A stretch of DNA of 64,000 nucleotides, from NCBI RefSeq assembly GCF_024749045.1, contig NZ_CP087184.1:1984001-2048000 (forward strand), in the 5' to 3' direction. Numbering within the stretch: the first letter of the stretch is position 1; each line of letters starts with the position of its first letter. Under the pieces are notes generated by a model. It made no database searches and was not told where the DNA came from. It saw nothing but the letters and a program-made list of their open reading frames with translations. Position numbers and translations under genes: made by a program. This document shows, one piece after another, positions 16,113 to 28,409 of this stretch. The DNA comes from Pseudomonas sp. B21-028. Its GTDB lineage: Bacteria; Pseudomonadota; Gammaproteobacteria; Pseudomonadales; Pseudomonadaceae.

Positions 16113-18512
16113 CTAAAGCGAAGCCACCTCGGCTTGAGCTACCTCAACCTCCACCGCCTTCAACCCACGCATCTGCTCACAACCCCACAACACCCGTTCC
16201 GGTGTCGCCGGCGCGTCGATTTTCGGCTGGTGCCGGTAATCCCCCAAGCTCGCCACGGCATCCTTGATCGCACACCATGCGGCGATGCCGAGCATGAATG
16301 GCGGCTCGCCCACGGCCTTGGAGTGAAACACCGTGTCTTCGGGGTTCTTGCGGTTCTCCACCAGCCGGACCCGCAGGTCCAGCGGCATGTCGGCCACGGC
16401 CGGGATCTTGTAGCTGGCCGGGCCGTTGGTCATCAGCTTGCCCTTGTCGTTCCACACCAGCTCTTCCATGGTCAGCCAGCCCATGCCCTGGATGAAGCCG
16501 CCCTCGACCTGGCCGGTGTCGATGGCCGGGTTCAGCGAGGCACCGACGTCGTGGAGGATGTCGGTGCGCAGCATCTTGTATTCGCCAGTGAGGGTGTCGA
16601 CGATCACCTCGGCACACGCCGCGCCGTAGGCGTAGTAGTAGAACGGCCGACCACGGGCCTGGCTGCGGTCGTAGTAGATTTTCGGGGTCTTGTAGAACCC
16701 GGTGCTTGACAGCGAGACCTGGGCGAAATATGCCTGCTGTACCAGCGCCTCGAAGGTCAGGATGTGATCGCGGACCCGCACATGGCCGTTGTGGAATTCC
16801 ACGTCTTCTTCACTGACCTTGTACTGTCGCGCGGCGAATTCCACCAGGCGCCGCTTGATGGTTTCGGCGGCATTCTGCGCGGCCTTGCCGTTCAGGTCGG
16901 CGCCGCTGGAAGCTGCGGTGGGTGAGGTGTTCGGCACCTTGTCGGTATTGGTCGCGGTGATCTGCACCCGGTCCATTTCCACCTGGAACACTTCGGCCAC
17001 CACCTGCGCGACCTTGGTGTTCAGGCCCTGGCCCATTTCGGTGCCGCCATGGTTCAAGTGGATGCTGCCGTCGGTGTAGACGTGGATCAGGGCGCCGGCC
17101 TGGTTGAGGAAGCTGGCGGTGAACGAGATGCCGAACTTGACCGGTGTCAGCGCCAGGCCCTTTTTCAGGATCGGGCTATTGGCGTTGTAGCGACGGATCG
17201 CTTCGCGCCGCTCGGCGTACTGGCTGCTTTCTTCCAGCTCGGCGGTCATTTCCTCGAGCATGTTGTGCTCAACGGTCTGGTAGTAGTGGGTGACGTTGCG
17301 CTCGGTCTTGCCGTAATAGTTGGCCTTGCGCACCGCCAGCGGATCGAGCCCCAGGTGCCGGGCGATGGCGTCCATGACTTCTTCGATGGCCACCATTCCT
17401 TGCGGGCCGCCGAAGCCACGGTAAGCGGTGTTCGACGCGGTGTTGGTCTTGCAGCGGTGGCCGTTGATGGTCGCATCGCCCAAGTAGTAGGCATTGTCGG
17501 CATGGAACATCGCCCGGTCGACAATCGACGCCGACAGGTCTGGCGAGCAGCCGCAGTTGCCGGCCAGTTCCAGGGCGATGCCGTGCAGGCGCCCGTTGCT
17601 GTCGAAGCCCACGTCGTACTCGATGTAGAAAGGGTGGCGCTTGCCGGTCATCAGCATGTCTTCGACCCGGGGCAGGCGCATCTTGGTCGGCAGGCCGGTG
17701 AGGTGCGCGATCACCGCGCACAGGCAGGCCGGGCTGGCGGCCTGGGTTTCCTTGCCGCCGAAGCCGCCGCCCATGCGGCGCATGTCCACCACCACCTTGT
17801 TCATCGATACGCCCAGCACTTCGGCCACCAGTTTCTGCACTTCGGTGGGGTTCTGGGTGGAGCAGTAGACGATCATGCCGCCGTCTTCGGTGGGCATCAC
17901 CGAGGAAATCTGGGTTTCCAGGTAGAAGTGCTCCTGGCCGCCGATGTGCAGCGAACCCTGGATGCGATGCTCGGCGCTCGCCAGCGCAGTGGCCGAATCA
18001 CCCCGTTGGTGGGTGTGGCTGTCGAGCACGAAATGCCGTTTGCGCAGGGCTTCGACCACGTCCAGCACCGGTTCCAGGTCTTCATACTCGATGATCGCGG
18101 CCATCGCCGCCTGGCGTGCGGTTTCCAGGTCCCTTGCGGCAACGGCCAGCACCGGTTGGCCGACGAACTGCACATCGTCAATCGCCAGCAGCGGATCGCC
18201 CGGCAGCAACGGGCCGATGTCCTTGAGGCCGGGAATGTCGGCGTGGGTGATGGCGATGCGCACGCCTTCGAAGGCGTAGCATGGCGTGGTATCGATGTTC
18301 AGGATCCGGGCGTGGGCGCGGTCCGACAGTCGCGCGTACACGTGCAGTTGGTTAGGGAATTCGAGACGGTCATCGATGTACTGCGCTTCACCGGTCACAT
18401 GTTTGGCGGCGCTGTCATGCTTGACGCTGCGACCGACGCCGGTGGTCAGGTCGCGGGCGAACAGCTTGGACAGTTCGGCTTGGGTCTTTTCTACGGCGTG
18501 ATGGTTAGACAT
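16113..18512 (-). CDS. xdhB: Xanthine dehydrogenase, molybdopterin-binding large subunit
   Basis: A 799-residue molybdopterin subunit that oxidises hypoxanthine and xanthine to urate. Conserved stretches: GGGFGGKETQA, NTAYRGFGGPQGM and NHGGTEMGQGLNTK, all of the xanthine oxidase Mo-domain, and the C-terminal GEPPFMLGIAAWCAIKDAV with the active-site Glu (GEPP). Starts inside the end of xdhA (8-bp overlap), implying translational coupling. Full length. Confidence 0.96.
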   Translation of the reverse strand: MSNHHAVEKTQAELSKLFARDLTTGVGRSVKHDSAAKHVTGEAQYIDDRLEFPNQLHVYARLSDRAHARILNIDTTPCYAFEGVRIAITHADIPGLKDIGPLLPGDPLLAIDDVQFVGQPVLAVAARDLETARQAAMAAIIEYEDLEPVLDVVEALRKRHFVLDSHTHQRGDSATALASAEHRIQGSLHIGGQEHFYLETQISSVMPTEDGGMIVYCSTQNPTEVQKLVAEVLGVSMNKVVVDMRRMGGGFGGKETQAASPACLCAVIAHLTGLPTKMRLPRVEDMLMTGKRHPFYIEYDVGFDSNGRLHGIALELAGNCGCSPDLSASIVDRAMFHADNAYYLGDATINGHRCKTNTASNTAYRGFGGPQGMVAIEEVMDAIARHLGLDPLAVRKANYYGKTERNVTHYYQTVEHNMLEEMTAELEESSQYAERREAIRRYNANSPILKKGLALTPVKFGISFTASFLNQAGALIHVYTDGSIHLNHGGTEMGQGLNTKVAQVVAEVFQVEMDRVQITATNTDKVPNTSPTAASSGADLNGKAAQNAAETIKRRLVEFAARQYKVSEEDVEFHNGHVRVRDHILTFEALVQQAYFAQVSLSSTGFYKTPKIYYDRSQARGRPFYYYAYGAACAEVIVDTLTGEYKMLRTDILHDVGASLNPAIDTGQVEGGFIQGMGWLTMEELVWNDKGKLMTNGPASYKIPAVADMPLDLRVRLVENRKNPEDTVFHSKAVGEPPFMLGIAAWCAIKDAVASLGDYRHQPKIDAPATPERVLWGCEQMRGLKAVEVEVAQAEVASL

Positions 18513-19959
18513 AAGCGGTCACCCGAGTCTCGATGTGCGGCGTTTGCAGTTCGATGAAGTATTTGCGCAGCAGGTTGCGGGCGCTGAGCAGGCGGTATTC
18601 CTTGCTGGCGCGGAAGTCCGACAGCGGCGTGAAGTCTTCGGCCAGGGCGGCGCAGGCGCGTTCGAGGGTGCTGTCGTTCCACTGCGCGCCGATCAACGCG
18701 GCTTCACAATGCGTGGCACGCTTGGGAATGGCAGCCATGCCGCCGAAGGCCACGCGGGCATCGCGGACCACGCCGTTGTCGATGCGCAGGTTGAACGCGG
18801 CACACACCGCGGAGATGTCATCGTCCAGGCGCTTGGACACCTTGTAGGCACGGAACGCCTGCTCGGCGCTGGCCCGGGGCACGATGATCTTCTCGATGAA
18901 TTCGCTTTCCTGGCGGGCGGTGACCCGGTATTCGATGAAGTAGTCCTCCAGCGCCAGGGTGCGACGGACCTGGCCCTTGCACAACACGATCTGTGCGCCA
19001 AGGGCGATCAGCAGAGGCGGAGAGTCACCGATGGGCGAGGCGTTGCCGATGTTGCCGCCCAGGGTGCCCTGGTTGCGGATCTGCAGCGAGGCAAAGCGTT
19101 GCAGCAGTTCGCCGAAGTCCGGGTACTCGGCTTTCAGGGCCTCGTAGCAATCGGACAACGCGGTGGCGGCACCGATTTCCAGGCGATCGTCGAAACGCTC
19201 GATGCGCTTGAGTTCAGCGACGTTACCCACATAGATCATCACCGGCAAGGTGCGGTGGAACTGGGTGACTTCCAGGGCCAGGTCCGTGCCGCCGGCCAGC
19301 AGGCGCGCCTGGGGGTAGGCGTCGTAGAGATCGGCCAGGTCGGCCACGGTCAGCGGCACCAGGCAGCGTTTGTCGCCACAGTTGAGCTCGCCGGTTTCCT
19401 TGGGCGCGATGGCTTTGAGACGGGCGATGGTCTCGGCCTCGCGGGCGTCGAACTGGTCCGGCTGTTTGCCGCAGCAGGCCTGATCGGCGGCCGCCAGGAT
19501 CGGTCGGTAGCCGGTGCAGCGACACAGATTGCCGGCCAGGGCTTCGTGGGCCTTGTGGGCATCAGGTTGATCGCTGTTCTTTTGCAGGGCAAACAGCGAC
19601 ATGACGAAACCCGGTGTGCAGAAGCCGCATTGCGAGCCGTGGCAATCGACCATCGCCTGCTGGACGCTGTGCAACTGGCCCTGGTGCTTGAGGTCTTCGA
19701 CGCTGATCAGTTGCTTGCCGTGCAGGGACGAGACGAAGGTCAGGCAGGCGTTGAGGCTGCGATAGCGAATGCGCGAGCGGCCGCTTTCGTCCGTGTCCAA
19801 TTCGCCCACCACCACGGTGCAGGCACCGCAGTCGCCGCTGGCACACCCTTCTTTGGTGCCGGATTTACCGACATGCTCGCGCAGGTAGTTGAGCACGGTC
19901 AGGTTCGGGTCCAGGGTGTGCTCGCTACGGAGTTCCTGGTTGAGTAAAAACTGGATCAC
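18505..19959 (-). CDS. xdhA: Xanthine dehydrogenase, iron-sulfur/FAD small subunit
   Basis: A 484-residue subunit with the N-terminal plant-type [2Fe-2S] cluster (CASGDCGACTVVVG), the second [2Fe-2S] domain (CGFCTPGFVM and GNLCRCTGYRPI) and a C-terminal FAD domain (LLAGGTDLALEVTQ; NQGTLGGNIGNASPIGD). It passes electrons from the Mo site to NAD. First gene of xdhA-xdhB-(REP)-xdhC-guaD. The start ATG lies 44 bp after a candidate promoter that is overlapped by paired palindromes. Confidence 0.96.
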   Translation of the reverse strand: MIQFLLNQELRSEHTLDPNLTVLNYLREHVGKSGTKEGCASGDCGACTVVVGELDTDESGRSRIRYRSLNACLTFVSSLHGKQLISVEDLKHQGQLHSVQQAMVDCHGSQCGFCTPGFVMSLFALQKNSDQPDAHKAHEALAGNLCRCTGYRPILAAADQACCGKQPDQFDAREAETIARLKAIAPKETGELNCGDKRCLVPLTVADLADLYDAYPQARLLAGGTDLALEVTQFHRTLPVMIYVGNVAELKRIERFDDRLEIGAATALSDCYEALKAEYPDFGELLQRFASLQIRNQGTLGGNIGNASPIGDSPPLLIALGAQIVLCKGQVRRTLALEDYFIEYRVTARQESEFIEKIIVPRASAEQAFRAYKVSKRLDDDISAVCAAFNLRIDNGVVRDARVAFGGMAAIPKRATHCEAALIGAQWNDSTLERACAALAEDFTPLSDFRASKEYRLLSARNLLRKYFIELQTPHIETRVTAYV

Positions 19960-20002
19960 GGAAGGCCTCGCAGATTCATTATTGTTGTATCGACGTAGGC
20001 TG

Positions 20003-20053
20003 AATTTAGCAGGTCTGACTTTTCGGTCAATATTTTTCTGACTTAAAGGTCAG
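20003..20053 (-). promoter_or_regulatory. xdhA promoter with two tandem CTGAC-N6-GTCAR operators
   Basis: On the minus strand TTGACC (20030-20025) and TAAATT (20008-20003) are 16 bp apart and look like a sigma70 promoter. CTGAC-N6-GTCAA (20015-20030) covers the spacer and -35; CTGAC-N6-GTCAG (20038-20053), a better palindrome, lies upstream, 23 bp away start to start (about two helical turns). This layout suggests cooperative repressor binding. Which of the two GntR proteins nearby binds is unknown. Confidence 0.6.
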
Positions 20054-20134
20054 GAAATTAGTTTTGTCGATTAACAACAGGTTTGGATATTGGCCCGCTG
20101 GCGATGTTTTATATCCTTCAGTTAAGCGCAAATC

Positions 20135-20230
20135 CCCTGTGGGAGCGGGCTTGCCCGCGAAGGCGGCGTTCCTGTCGGAGGATTTCTTGCGAACGGTCTG
20201 GCTTCTTCGCGAGCAAGCCCGCTCCCACAA
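20135..20230. repeat. REP doublet between xdhA and the GntR gene
   Basis: Inverted units 20136-20160 (GGAGCGGGCTTGCCCGCGA) and 20204-20230 in the 393-bp divergent gap. The rest of the gap holds the xdhA promoter region described separately. Confidence 0.85.
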
Positions 20231-20352
20231 GTCCCTGCCAGTAAAAATTTTGCTTGAATCGTGCCAAAAACCCGATACAGGCCCTGCGCCATGACGTATC
20301 GAGTGCGCTACACTGCGCCGCTTGTGCAGATCGAAGAGTTTGAAGGACAACC

Positions 20353-21012
20353 ATGACGTTCAAGGCCCCGGACAGCCTCGCCGAGCAAATCGCCCATCAT
20401 CTCGCCGAACGCATCATTCGCGGTGAAATGAAGCCGGGAGAGCGTATCCAGGAGCAGAAGGTCACGCTGGCGCTCAATGTCAGCCGCGGCTCGGTCCGCG
20501 AGGCCTTGTTGATCCTGGAACGACGTCACCTGATCGCGATCCTGCCGCGCCGTGGCGCCCACGTCACCGAACTTACCGAACATAATGTGCGCAGCCTCTG
20601 TACGCTGATGAGCGAGTTGTACATCCTGCTGGGCAACGCCGTGGCTCACGGTTGGCGGGATTCGGCCGACATGGCGCCGTTCCTGCAAATCCAGCAGCGC
20701 CTCAAGGAGGCCTTCGCGCGCCAGGACATCCGCATGTTCGTCGACGAAAGCTTCAGCGTGATGCGTGCGGCTTACCCCTTTGCCAACAACCCGTACTTGC
20801 AGGAAACCGTCGAGAACCTGCAACCGGCCATGAGCCGCGCCTATTTCCTCGCCCTGGAACAGCGCAAGGCCGAGATGAGCGAGTTCCTCGACCTGTTCCA
20901 GCGCCTGCTCGTCGCGGTGCTGGCCCGTGATCTGCCGCAGATCCGCATTGTGCTGACGGCCTACTGCCAGCGCAGTTGCGATCTGGTGGTTGCCGCCCTG
21001 ACGAAGGCCTGA
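20353..21012 (+). CDS. GntR-family (FCD) transcriptional regulator
   Basis: A 219-residue regulator with an N-terminal winged helix (LAEQIAHHLAERIIRGEMKPGERIQEQ, then NVSRGSVREALLILERR) and an FCD-type C-terminal domain lacking some of the usual His residues. The start has AAGGA 6 nt upstream. It ends 2 bp before the smc GTG, so it may be cotranscribed with smc, an arrangement also seen in P. aeruginosa. It is divergent from xdhA, making it one candidate for the operators there. Target and ligand unknown. Confidence 0.8.
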   Translation: MTFKAPDSLAEQIAHHLAERIIRGEMKPGERIQEQKVTLALNVSRGSVREALLILERRHLIAILPRRGAHVTELTEHNVRSLCTLMSELYILLGNAVAHGWRDSADMAPFLQIQQRLKEAFARQDIRMFVDESFSVMRAAYPFANNPYLQETVENLQPAMSRAYFLALEQRKAEMSEFLDLFQRLLVAVLARDLPQIRIVLTAYCQRSCDLVVAALTKA

Positions 21013-21014
21013 AC

Positions 21015-24000
21015 GTGCGCCTCAAGTGCATCAAGCTGGCGGGGTTCAAGTCCTTCGTCGACCCGACCACGGTGAACTTCCCCAGTAACATGGCGGCGGT
21101 GGTCGGGCCCAACGGGTGCGGCAAGTCGAACATCATCGACGCCGTGCGTTGGGTGATGGGCGAGAGTTCGGCCAAGAACCTGCGGGGCGAGTCGATGACC
21201 GACGTCATCTTCAACGGTTCCACCAGCCGCAAGCCGGTCAGCCAGGCGAGCATCGAGCTGGTGTTCGATAACTCCGATGGCACCTTGATCGGCGAGTACG
21301 CGGCCTATGCGGAAATCTCCATCCGCCGCAAAGTGACCCGCGACAGCCAGAACAGTTACTTCCTCAACGGCGCCAAGTGCCGGCGACGCGACATCACCGA
21401 CATCTTCTTGGGCACCGGCCTGGGGCCGCGCAGCTATTCGATCATCGAACAGGGCATGATCTCCAAGCTGATCGAGGCCAAACCCGAAGACCTGCGCAAC
21501 TTCATCGAAGAGGCCGCCGGTATCTCCAAGTACAAGGAGCGCCGGCGCGAGACGGAGAACCGTATCCGTCGCACCCATGAAAACCTGGCGCGCCTGACCG
21601 ACCTGCGCGAAGAGCTCGACCGTCAGCTCGAACGCCTGCACCGCCAGTCCGAGGCCGCACGCAAATACCAGGAATACAAAGGCGAGGAGCGCCAGCTCAA
21701 GGCCCAGCTCTCGGCCCTGCGCTGGCAGGCGTTGAACGAGCAGGTTGGCCAGCGCGAAGCGATCATCGGCAACCAGGAAGTCAGCTTCGAAGCCCTGGTG
21801 GCCGAACAGCGCAATGCCGATGCCGCCATCGAGCGCCTGCGTGACGGGCACCACGAACTGTCCGAACGCTTCAACCTGGTGCAAGGGCGCTTCTATTCGG
21901 TCGGGGGCGACATCGCCAGGGTCGAGCAGAGCATCCAGCACGGCCAGCAACGCCTGCGCCAGTTACAGGACGACTTGAAGGAAGCCGAGCGCGCGCGCCT
22001 GGAAACCGAGTCTCACCTGGGGCACGACCGCACCTTGCTACTGACCCTCGGCGAAGAGCTGGAGCGGCTCACACCGGAACAGGAAATCACCAGTGCCGCT
22101 GCCGAAGAGGCCGCGGCGGCGCTGGAAGAAGCCGAACTGACCATGCACGGCTGGCAGGAGCAGTGGGACCGGTTCAACCTGGCCTCGGCCGAGCCGCGGC
22201 GTCAGGCCGAGGTCCAGCAGTCGCGCATCCAGCAGCTGGAAACCAGCATGGAGCGCCTGGCCGAGCGCCAGCGTCGCCTGGCCGAAGAGCGCACCTTGCT
22301 CGCGGCGGACCCGGAAGACGCGGCGATCCTGGACCTGAGCGAGCAGCTGGCCGCCAGCGAAGCCACCCTCGAAGACTTGCAGGCCAGCGAAGACGCCCAG
22401 GTCGAGCGGCTCGAGCAATTGCGTCAGGCCTTGCAACTGGCCCTTCAGAATCAGCAGCAGGCCCAGGGCGAGCTGCAACGGCTCAACGGTCGCCTGGCCT
22501 CGCTGGAAGCCTTGCAGCAAGCCGCGCTGGACCCGGGCACCGGCACCGCCGAATGGCTGCGCGACCAGCATCTGGCCGAGCGCCCGCGGCTGGCCGAAGG
22601 GCTGAAGGTCGATGCCGGTTGGGAACTGGCGGTGGAAACCGTGCTGGGTGCCGATCTGCAAGCGGTGCTGGTGGACGATTTCGCCGGTTTCGACCTCTCG
22701 GGTTTCACCCAGGGCGACCTGCGCCTGCTCAGCCCGGCCGGTGACGGCGTGCGGATGCCGGGCAGCCTGCTGGATAAGGTCGAGGCCAAGGTCGATCTGT
22801 CGCCCTGGCTCGGGCAGGTCAGGCCGGTGGAAAACCTCGAACAGGCTCTGGCACTGCGCGGGCAACTGGCCGCGGGCGAGAGCCTGATCAGCCGCGACGG
22901 CTATTGGGTCGGCCGGCACTTCCTGCGGGTGCGCCGGGCAAGCGAGGCCGAGAGCGGCATGCTCGCCCGGGGCCAGGAAATCCAGCGTCTGGGCGCCGAG
23001 CGCGACGAGCGCGAAGCCAGTGTAGAGGCCCTGGAAACCGAATTGCAGAATCTGCGGGCGCAGCAGCGTCAACAGGAAAACGGCCGCGAACACCTGCGCC
23101 GGCTGTTGCAGGACGAAGCGCGCCAGCAGGGCGAACTCAAGGCACAGCTCTCGGCCGGCAAGGCCAAGGCCGAACAGTTGGCCCTGCGTCGCACCCGTCT
23201 GGAAGAAGAGATCGCCGAGCTGGGCGAGCAACGGGCGCTGGAGCACGAACAGATCGGCGAGGCGCGCCTGCAACTGCAGGAAGCCCTCGATGCCATGGCC
23301 CTGGACACCGAGCAGCGCGAGCTGTTGCTGGCCCAGCGCGACAGCCTGCGCGAACGCCTCGACCGGGTGCGCCAGGAGGCGCGTCAGCACAAGGACCATG
23401 CCCATCAGCTGGCGGTGCGCCTGGGCTCGCTCAAGGCGCAGTACGACTCCACGCGCCAGGCCCTCGAACGCCTGGAAATGCAGTCCGAACGCCTGACCGA
23501 AAAACGCGAACAGTTGAGCCTGAACCTGGAGGAGGGTGAGGCGCCGCTGGAAGAGCTGCGTCTCAAGCTCGAGGAACTGCTCGACAAGCGGATGAGCGTC
23601 GACGAAGAGCTCAAGGCCGCGCAGATCGCCCTGGAAGACGCCGACCGTGAACTGCGCGATGCCGAGAAGCGCCGTAGTCAGGCCGAGCAGCAATCCCAGC
23701 TGATTCGCGGTCAGATGGAGCAGCAACGCCTGGAGTGGCAGGCCCTGACCGTGCGCCGCAAAGCCTTGCAGGATCAACTGCTGGAGGATGGCTACGACCT
23801 CAACGGCGTGCTCGCCACGCTGGTGGCCGGGGCCAATGAGAAGGACGCCGAGGAAGAACTGGAGCGTATCGCTGCGCGGATCCAGCGCCTGGGTGCGATC
23901 AACCTGGCGGCCATCGACGAATACGAGCAGCAGTCCGAGCGCAAGCGTTACCTGGACGCCCAGAACGCTGACCTGGTAGAAGCGCTGGAAACCCTGGAAA

Positions 24001-24503
24001 ACGTCATTCGCAAGATCGACAAGGAAACCCGCAACCGCTTCAAGGATACCTTTGATCAGATCAACGGCGGTTTACAGGCGCTTTTCCCAAAAGTTTTCGG
24101 TGGCGGCAGCGCTTACTTGGAACTGACGGGCGAAGATTTACTCGATACAGGGGTGACGATCATGGCGCGTCCTCCCGGGAAGAAGAACAGCACCATTCAT
24201 TTGCTCTCCGGTGGTGAAAAAGCGCTGACCGCGTTGGCCCTGGTATTTGCCATCTTCAAGTTGAATCCGGCGCCGTTCTGCATGCTCGACGAAGTCGATG
24301 CACCGCTGGACGACGCGAACGTGGGCCGTTACGCGCGTCTGGTAAAGGAAATGTCTGAAACGGTGCAGTTCATCTACATCACCCACAACAAGATCGCCAT
24401 GGAAATGGCCGATCAGTTGATGGGCGTGACGATGCACGAGCCGGGCTGTTCGCGGCTGGTGGCGGTGGATGTCGAGGAGGCCATGGCGATGGTGGATGCC
24501 TGA
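21015..24503 (+). CDS. smc: Chromosome segregation ATPase SMC
   Basis: A 1162-residue SMC ATPase that compacts and helps segregate the chromosome. N-terminal Walker A (GPNGCGKSNIID), long coiled-coil arms rich in Glu/Gln/Arg/Leu, a hinge at about 500-650, then the C-terminal signature LLSGGEKALTALAL and Walker B FCMLDEVDAPLDD. The GTG at 21015 is used because the product then starts VRLKCIKLAGFKSF, the universal SMC start; it follows the GntR stop by 2 bp. ScpA/ScpB genes are not here. Confidence 0.96.
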   Translation: MRLKCIKLAGFKSFVDPTTVNFPSNMAAVVGPNGCGKSNIIDAVRWVMGESSAKNLRGESMTDVIFNGSTSRKPVSQASIELVFDNSDGTLIGEYAAYAEISIRRKVTRDSQNSYFLNGAKCRRRDITDIFLGTGLGPRSYSIIEQGMISKLIEAKPEDLRNFIEEAAGISKYKERRRETENRIRRTHENLARLTDLREELDRQLERLHRQSEAARKYQEYKGEERQLKAQLSALRWQALNEQVGQREAIIGNQEVSFEALVAEQRNADAAIERLRDGHHELSERFNLVQGRFYSVGGDIARVEQSIQHGQQRLRQLQDDLKEAERARLETESHLGHDRTLLLTLGEELERLTPEQEITSAAAEEAAAALEEAELTMHGWQEQWDRFNLASAEPRRQAEVQQSRIQQLETSMERLAERQRRLAEERTLLAADPEDAAILDLSEQLAASEATLEDLQASEDAQVERLEQLRQALQLALQNQQQAQGELQRLNGRLASLEALQQAALDPGTGTAEWLRDQHLAERPRLAEGLKVDAGWELAVETVLGADLQAVLVDDFAGFDLSGFTQGDLRLLSPAGDGVRMPGSLLDKVEAKVDLSPWLGQVRPVENLEQALALRGQLAAGESLISRDGYWVGRHFLRVRRASEAESGMLARGQEIQRLGAERDEREASVEALETELQNLRAQQRQQENGREHLRRLLQDEARQQGELKAQLSAGKAKAEQLALRRTRLEEEIAELGEQRALEHEQIGEARLQLQEALDAMALDTEQRELLLAQRDSLRERLDRVRQEARQHKDHAHQLAVRLGSLKAQYDSTRQALERLEMQSERLTEKREQLSLNLEEGEAPLEELRLKLEELLDKRMSVDEELKAAQIALEDADRELRDAEKRRSQAEQQSQLIRGQMEQQRLEWQALTVRRKALQDQLLEDGYDLNGVLATLVAGANEKDAEEELERIAARIQRLGAINLAAIDEYEQQSERKRYLDAQNADLVEALETLENVIRKIDKETRNRFKDTFDQINGGLQALFPKVFGGGSAYLELTGEDLLDTGVTIMARPPGKKNSTIHLLSGGEKALTALALVFAIFKLNPAPFCMLDEVDAPLDDANVGRYARLVKEMSETVQFIYITHNKIAMEMADQLMGVTMHEPGCSRLVAVDVEEAMAMVDA

Positions 24504-24759
24504 AGCGGGATATCTCGAGCAACTCTTGACGAGTTGTCGGGTCTTTTATCCCCGCCGAAGGCCGTTCAAATCACAGATTGGCACAAGCCTATGCGACAGA
24601 CGGTGTAAAGTTATCTTTGGTCGTGCTAGTTTAATGTCAATTTTTCGTGTGCGTGGGCAAAACGCCATTCAGAACATAGAGTTGGCGCCACGTTTTAAAG
24701 CGGTTTGCAAATAGCTAAGCCCCTTATTTTTCAGCATTTTTATAGAGGCACGGGATTAC
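24504..24759. other. smc-zipA intergenic region
   Basis: 256 bp, visibly more AT-rich than its surroundings. A short stem AACTC/GAGTT (24520-24534) follows smc without a proper T-run. The AT-rich stretch from about 24590 to 24740 probably holds the zipA promoter, but I cannot fix the -35/-10. Confidence 0.4.
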
Positions 24760-25605
24760 ATGGAAATCGGTCTGCGCGAGTGGCTGATCGTCATCGGCAT
24801 CATTGTCATTGCCGGTATTCTTTTCGATGGCTGGCGCCGTATGCGCGGCGGCAAGGGGAAACTCAAGTTCCGCCTTGATCGCAGCCTGTCGAACCTGCCG
24901 GACGACGATGACAACGCCGAGCTGCTGGGCCCGCCCCGGGTGCTGGATACCCACAAGGAGCCGCAGCTGGACGAGCATGACCTGCCGTCGATGAGCGCGC
25001 CGGTGCGCGAACCCCGTGAGTCGGGTTCCAAGCGCGGCAAGCGCAACAACAACGAACCGTCCCAGGGTGACCTGAACCTCAACCTCGACCTGGATGGCGG
25101 CCCGAGCTTCAGCAGCCGCGACGATTTCCCGGACGAGAACAAGGCGTCGAGCAGCGACAAGGAACAGGCCCAGGCCGAAGAAGTCCTGGTGATCAGCGTG
25201 ATCTGCCGCGATCCGGCCGGCTTCAAGGGCCCGGCGTTGCTGCAGAACATCCTGGAAAGCGGCCTGCGCTTCGGCGAGATGGACATTTTCCATCGTCACG
25301 AAAGCATGGCCGGCAACGGTGAAGTGCTGTTCTCCATGGCCAACGCCGTCAAGCCAGGGGTGTTCGACCTGGACGACATCGATCATTTCAGCACGCCGGC
25401 GGTGAGTTTTTTCCTCGGTCTGCCGGGCCCGCGTCATCCCAAGCAGGCCTTTGACGTGATGGTGGCGGCGGCTCGCAAGTTGTCCCAGGAACTCAATGGC
25501 GAATTGAAGGATGACCAGCGCAGCGTGCTGACCGCCCAGACCATCGAGCACTACCGTCAGCGCATTGTCGAATTTGAGCGTCGGGCATTGACCCAGAAGC
25601 GCTGA
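24760..25605 (+). CDS. zipA: Cell division protein ZipA
   Basis: A 281-residue division protein that tethers FtsZ to the inner membrane. One N-terminal membrane helix ([21 protein letters not shown], about 5-25) precedes a basic patch, a charged Pro/Glu/Asp-rich linker (about 40-145) and a C-terminal FtsZ-binding domain ([27 protein letters not shown] to the end). Between smc and ligA, as in other pseudomonads. Confidence 0.94.
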   Translation: MEIGLREWLIVIGIIVIAGILFDGWRRMRGGKGKLKFRLDRSLSNLPDDDDNAELLGPPRVLDTHKEPQLDEHDLPSMSAPVREPRESGSKRGKRNNNEPSQGDLNLNLDLDGGPSFSSRDDFPDENKASSSDKEQAQAEEVLVISVICRDPAGFKGPALLQNILESGLRFGEMDIFHRHESMAGNGEVLFSMANAVKPGVFDLDDIDHFSTPAVSFFLGLPGPRHPKQAFDVMVAAARKLSQELNGELKDDQRSVLTAQTIEHYRQRIVEFERRALTQKR

Positions 25606-25643
25606 CAGAGAGTTCTCTGTTGCGGGCTGTGGCAGAACTCTTT

Positions 25644-25769
25644 TGTGGCGAGGGGATTTATCCCCGCTCGAGTGCGTAGCACTCGCAAACTCTGTGGCAA
25701 CACAACATTTTGAGGGCTGCTTGGCAGCCCAGCGGGGCGGTGCGACGTTTCGCTAAATCCCCTCGCCAC
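25644..25769. repeat. GTGGCGAGGGGAT-type inverted repeat doublet
   Basis: Copies at 25644-25667 and 25713-25769 in opposite orientation after zipA. The right copy contains about 14 extra bases (CGGTGCGACGTTTCGC) between the GCGGGG and AAATCCCC parts. Confidence 0.8.
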
Positions 25770-25802
25770 AGGTTCTCTGCCGAGCGTTACTTGACTGATT
25801 GA

Positions 25803-28205
<2,403 letters not shown>

Positions 28206-28208
28206 CCC

Positions 28209-28342
28209 TGGGGCGAGGGGATTCATCCCCACTGGGCTGCGAAGCAGCCCCAACACAGGCGACCCAATCAGCCTGATATACCGAGTCGCAGGGCTTTGGG
28301 TCTGCTTCGCAGCCCAGCGGGGATAAATCCCCTCGCCACAGG
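28209..28342. repeat. GTGGCGAGGGGAT-type inverted repeat doublet
   Basis: Copies at 28209-28251 and 28299-28342 in opposite orientation, directly after the ligA stop. Confidence 0.85.
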
Positions 28343-28409
28343 GGGGCACCTGGCTGAACGTCTTTGCCAGAAGACGATCTAGTGTTGCAGGCTCCAGGGA
28401 GAGATCGCC

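Noticed and set aside
22038..23777. 579-codon minus-strand frame inside smc
   Set aside because: Gln/Leu-rich shadow of the SMC coiled coil.
24520..24534. AACTC/GAGTT stem as the smc terminator
   Set aside because: Only five base pairs and no adjacent T-run; left as a remark in the intergenic entry.
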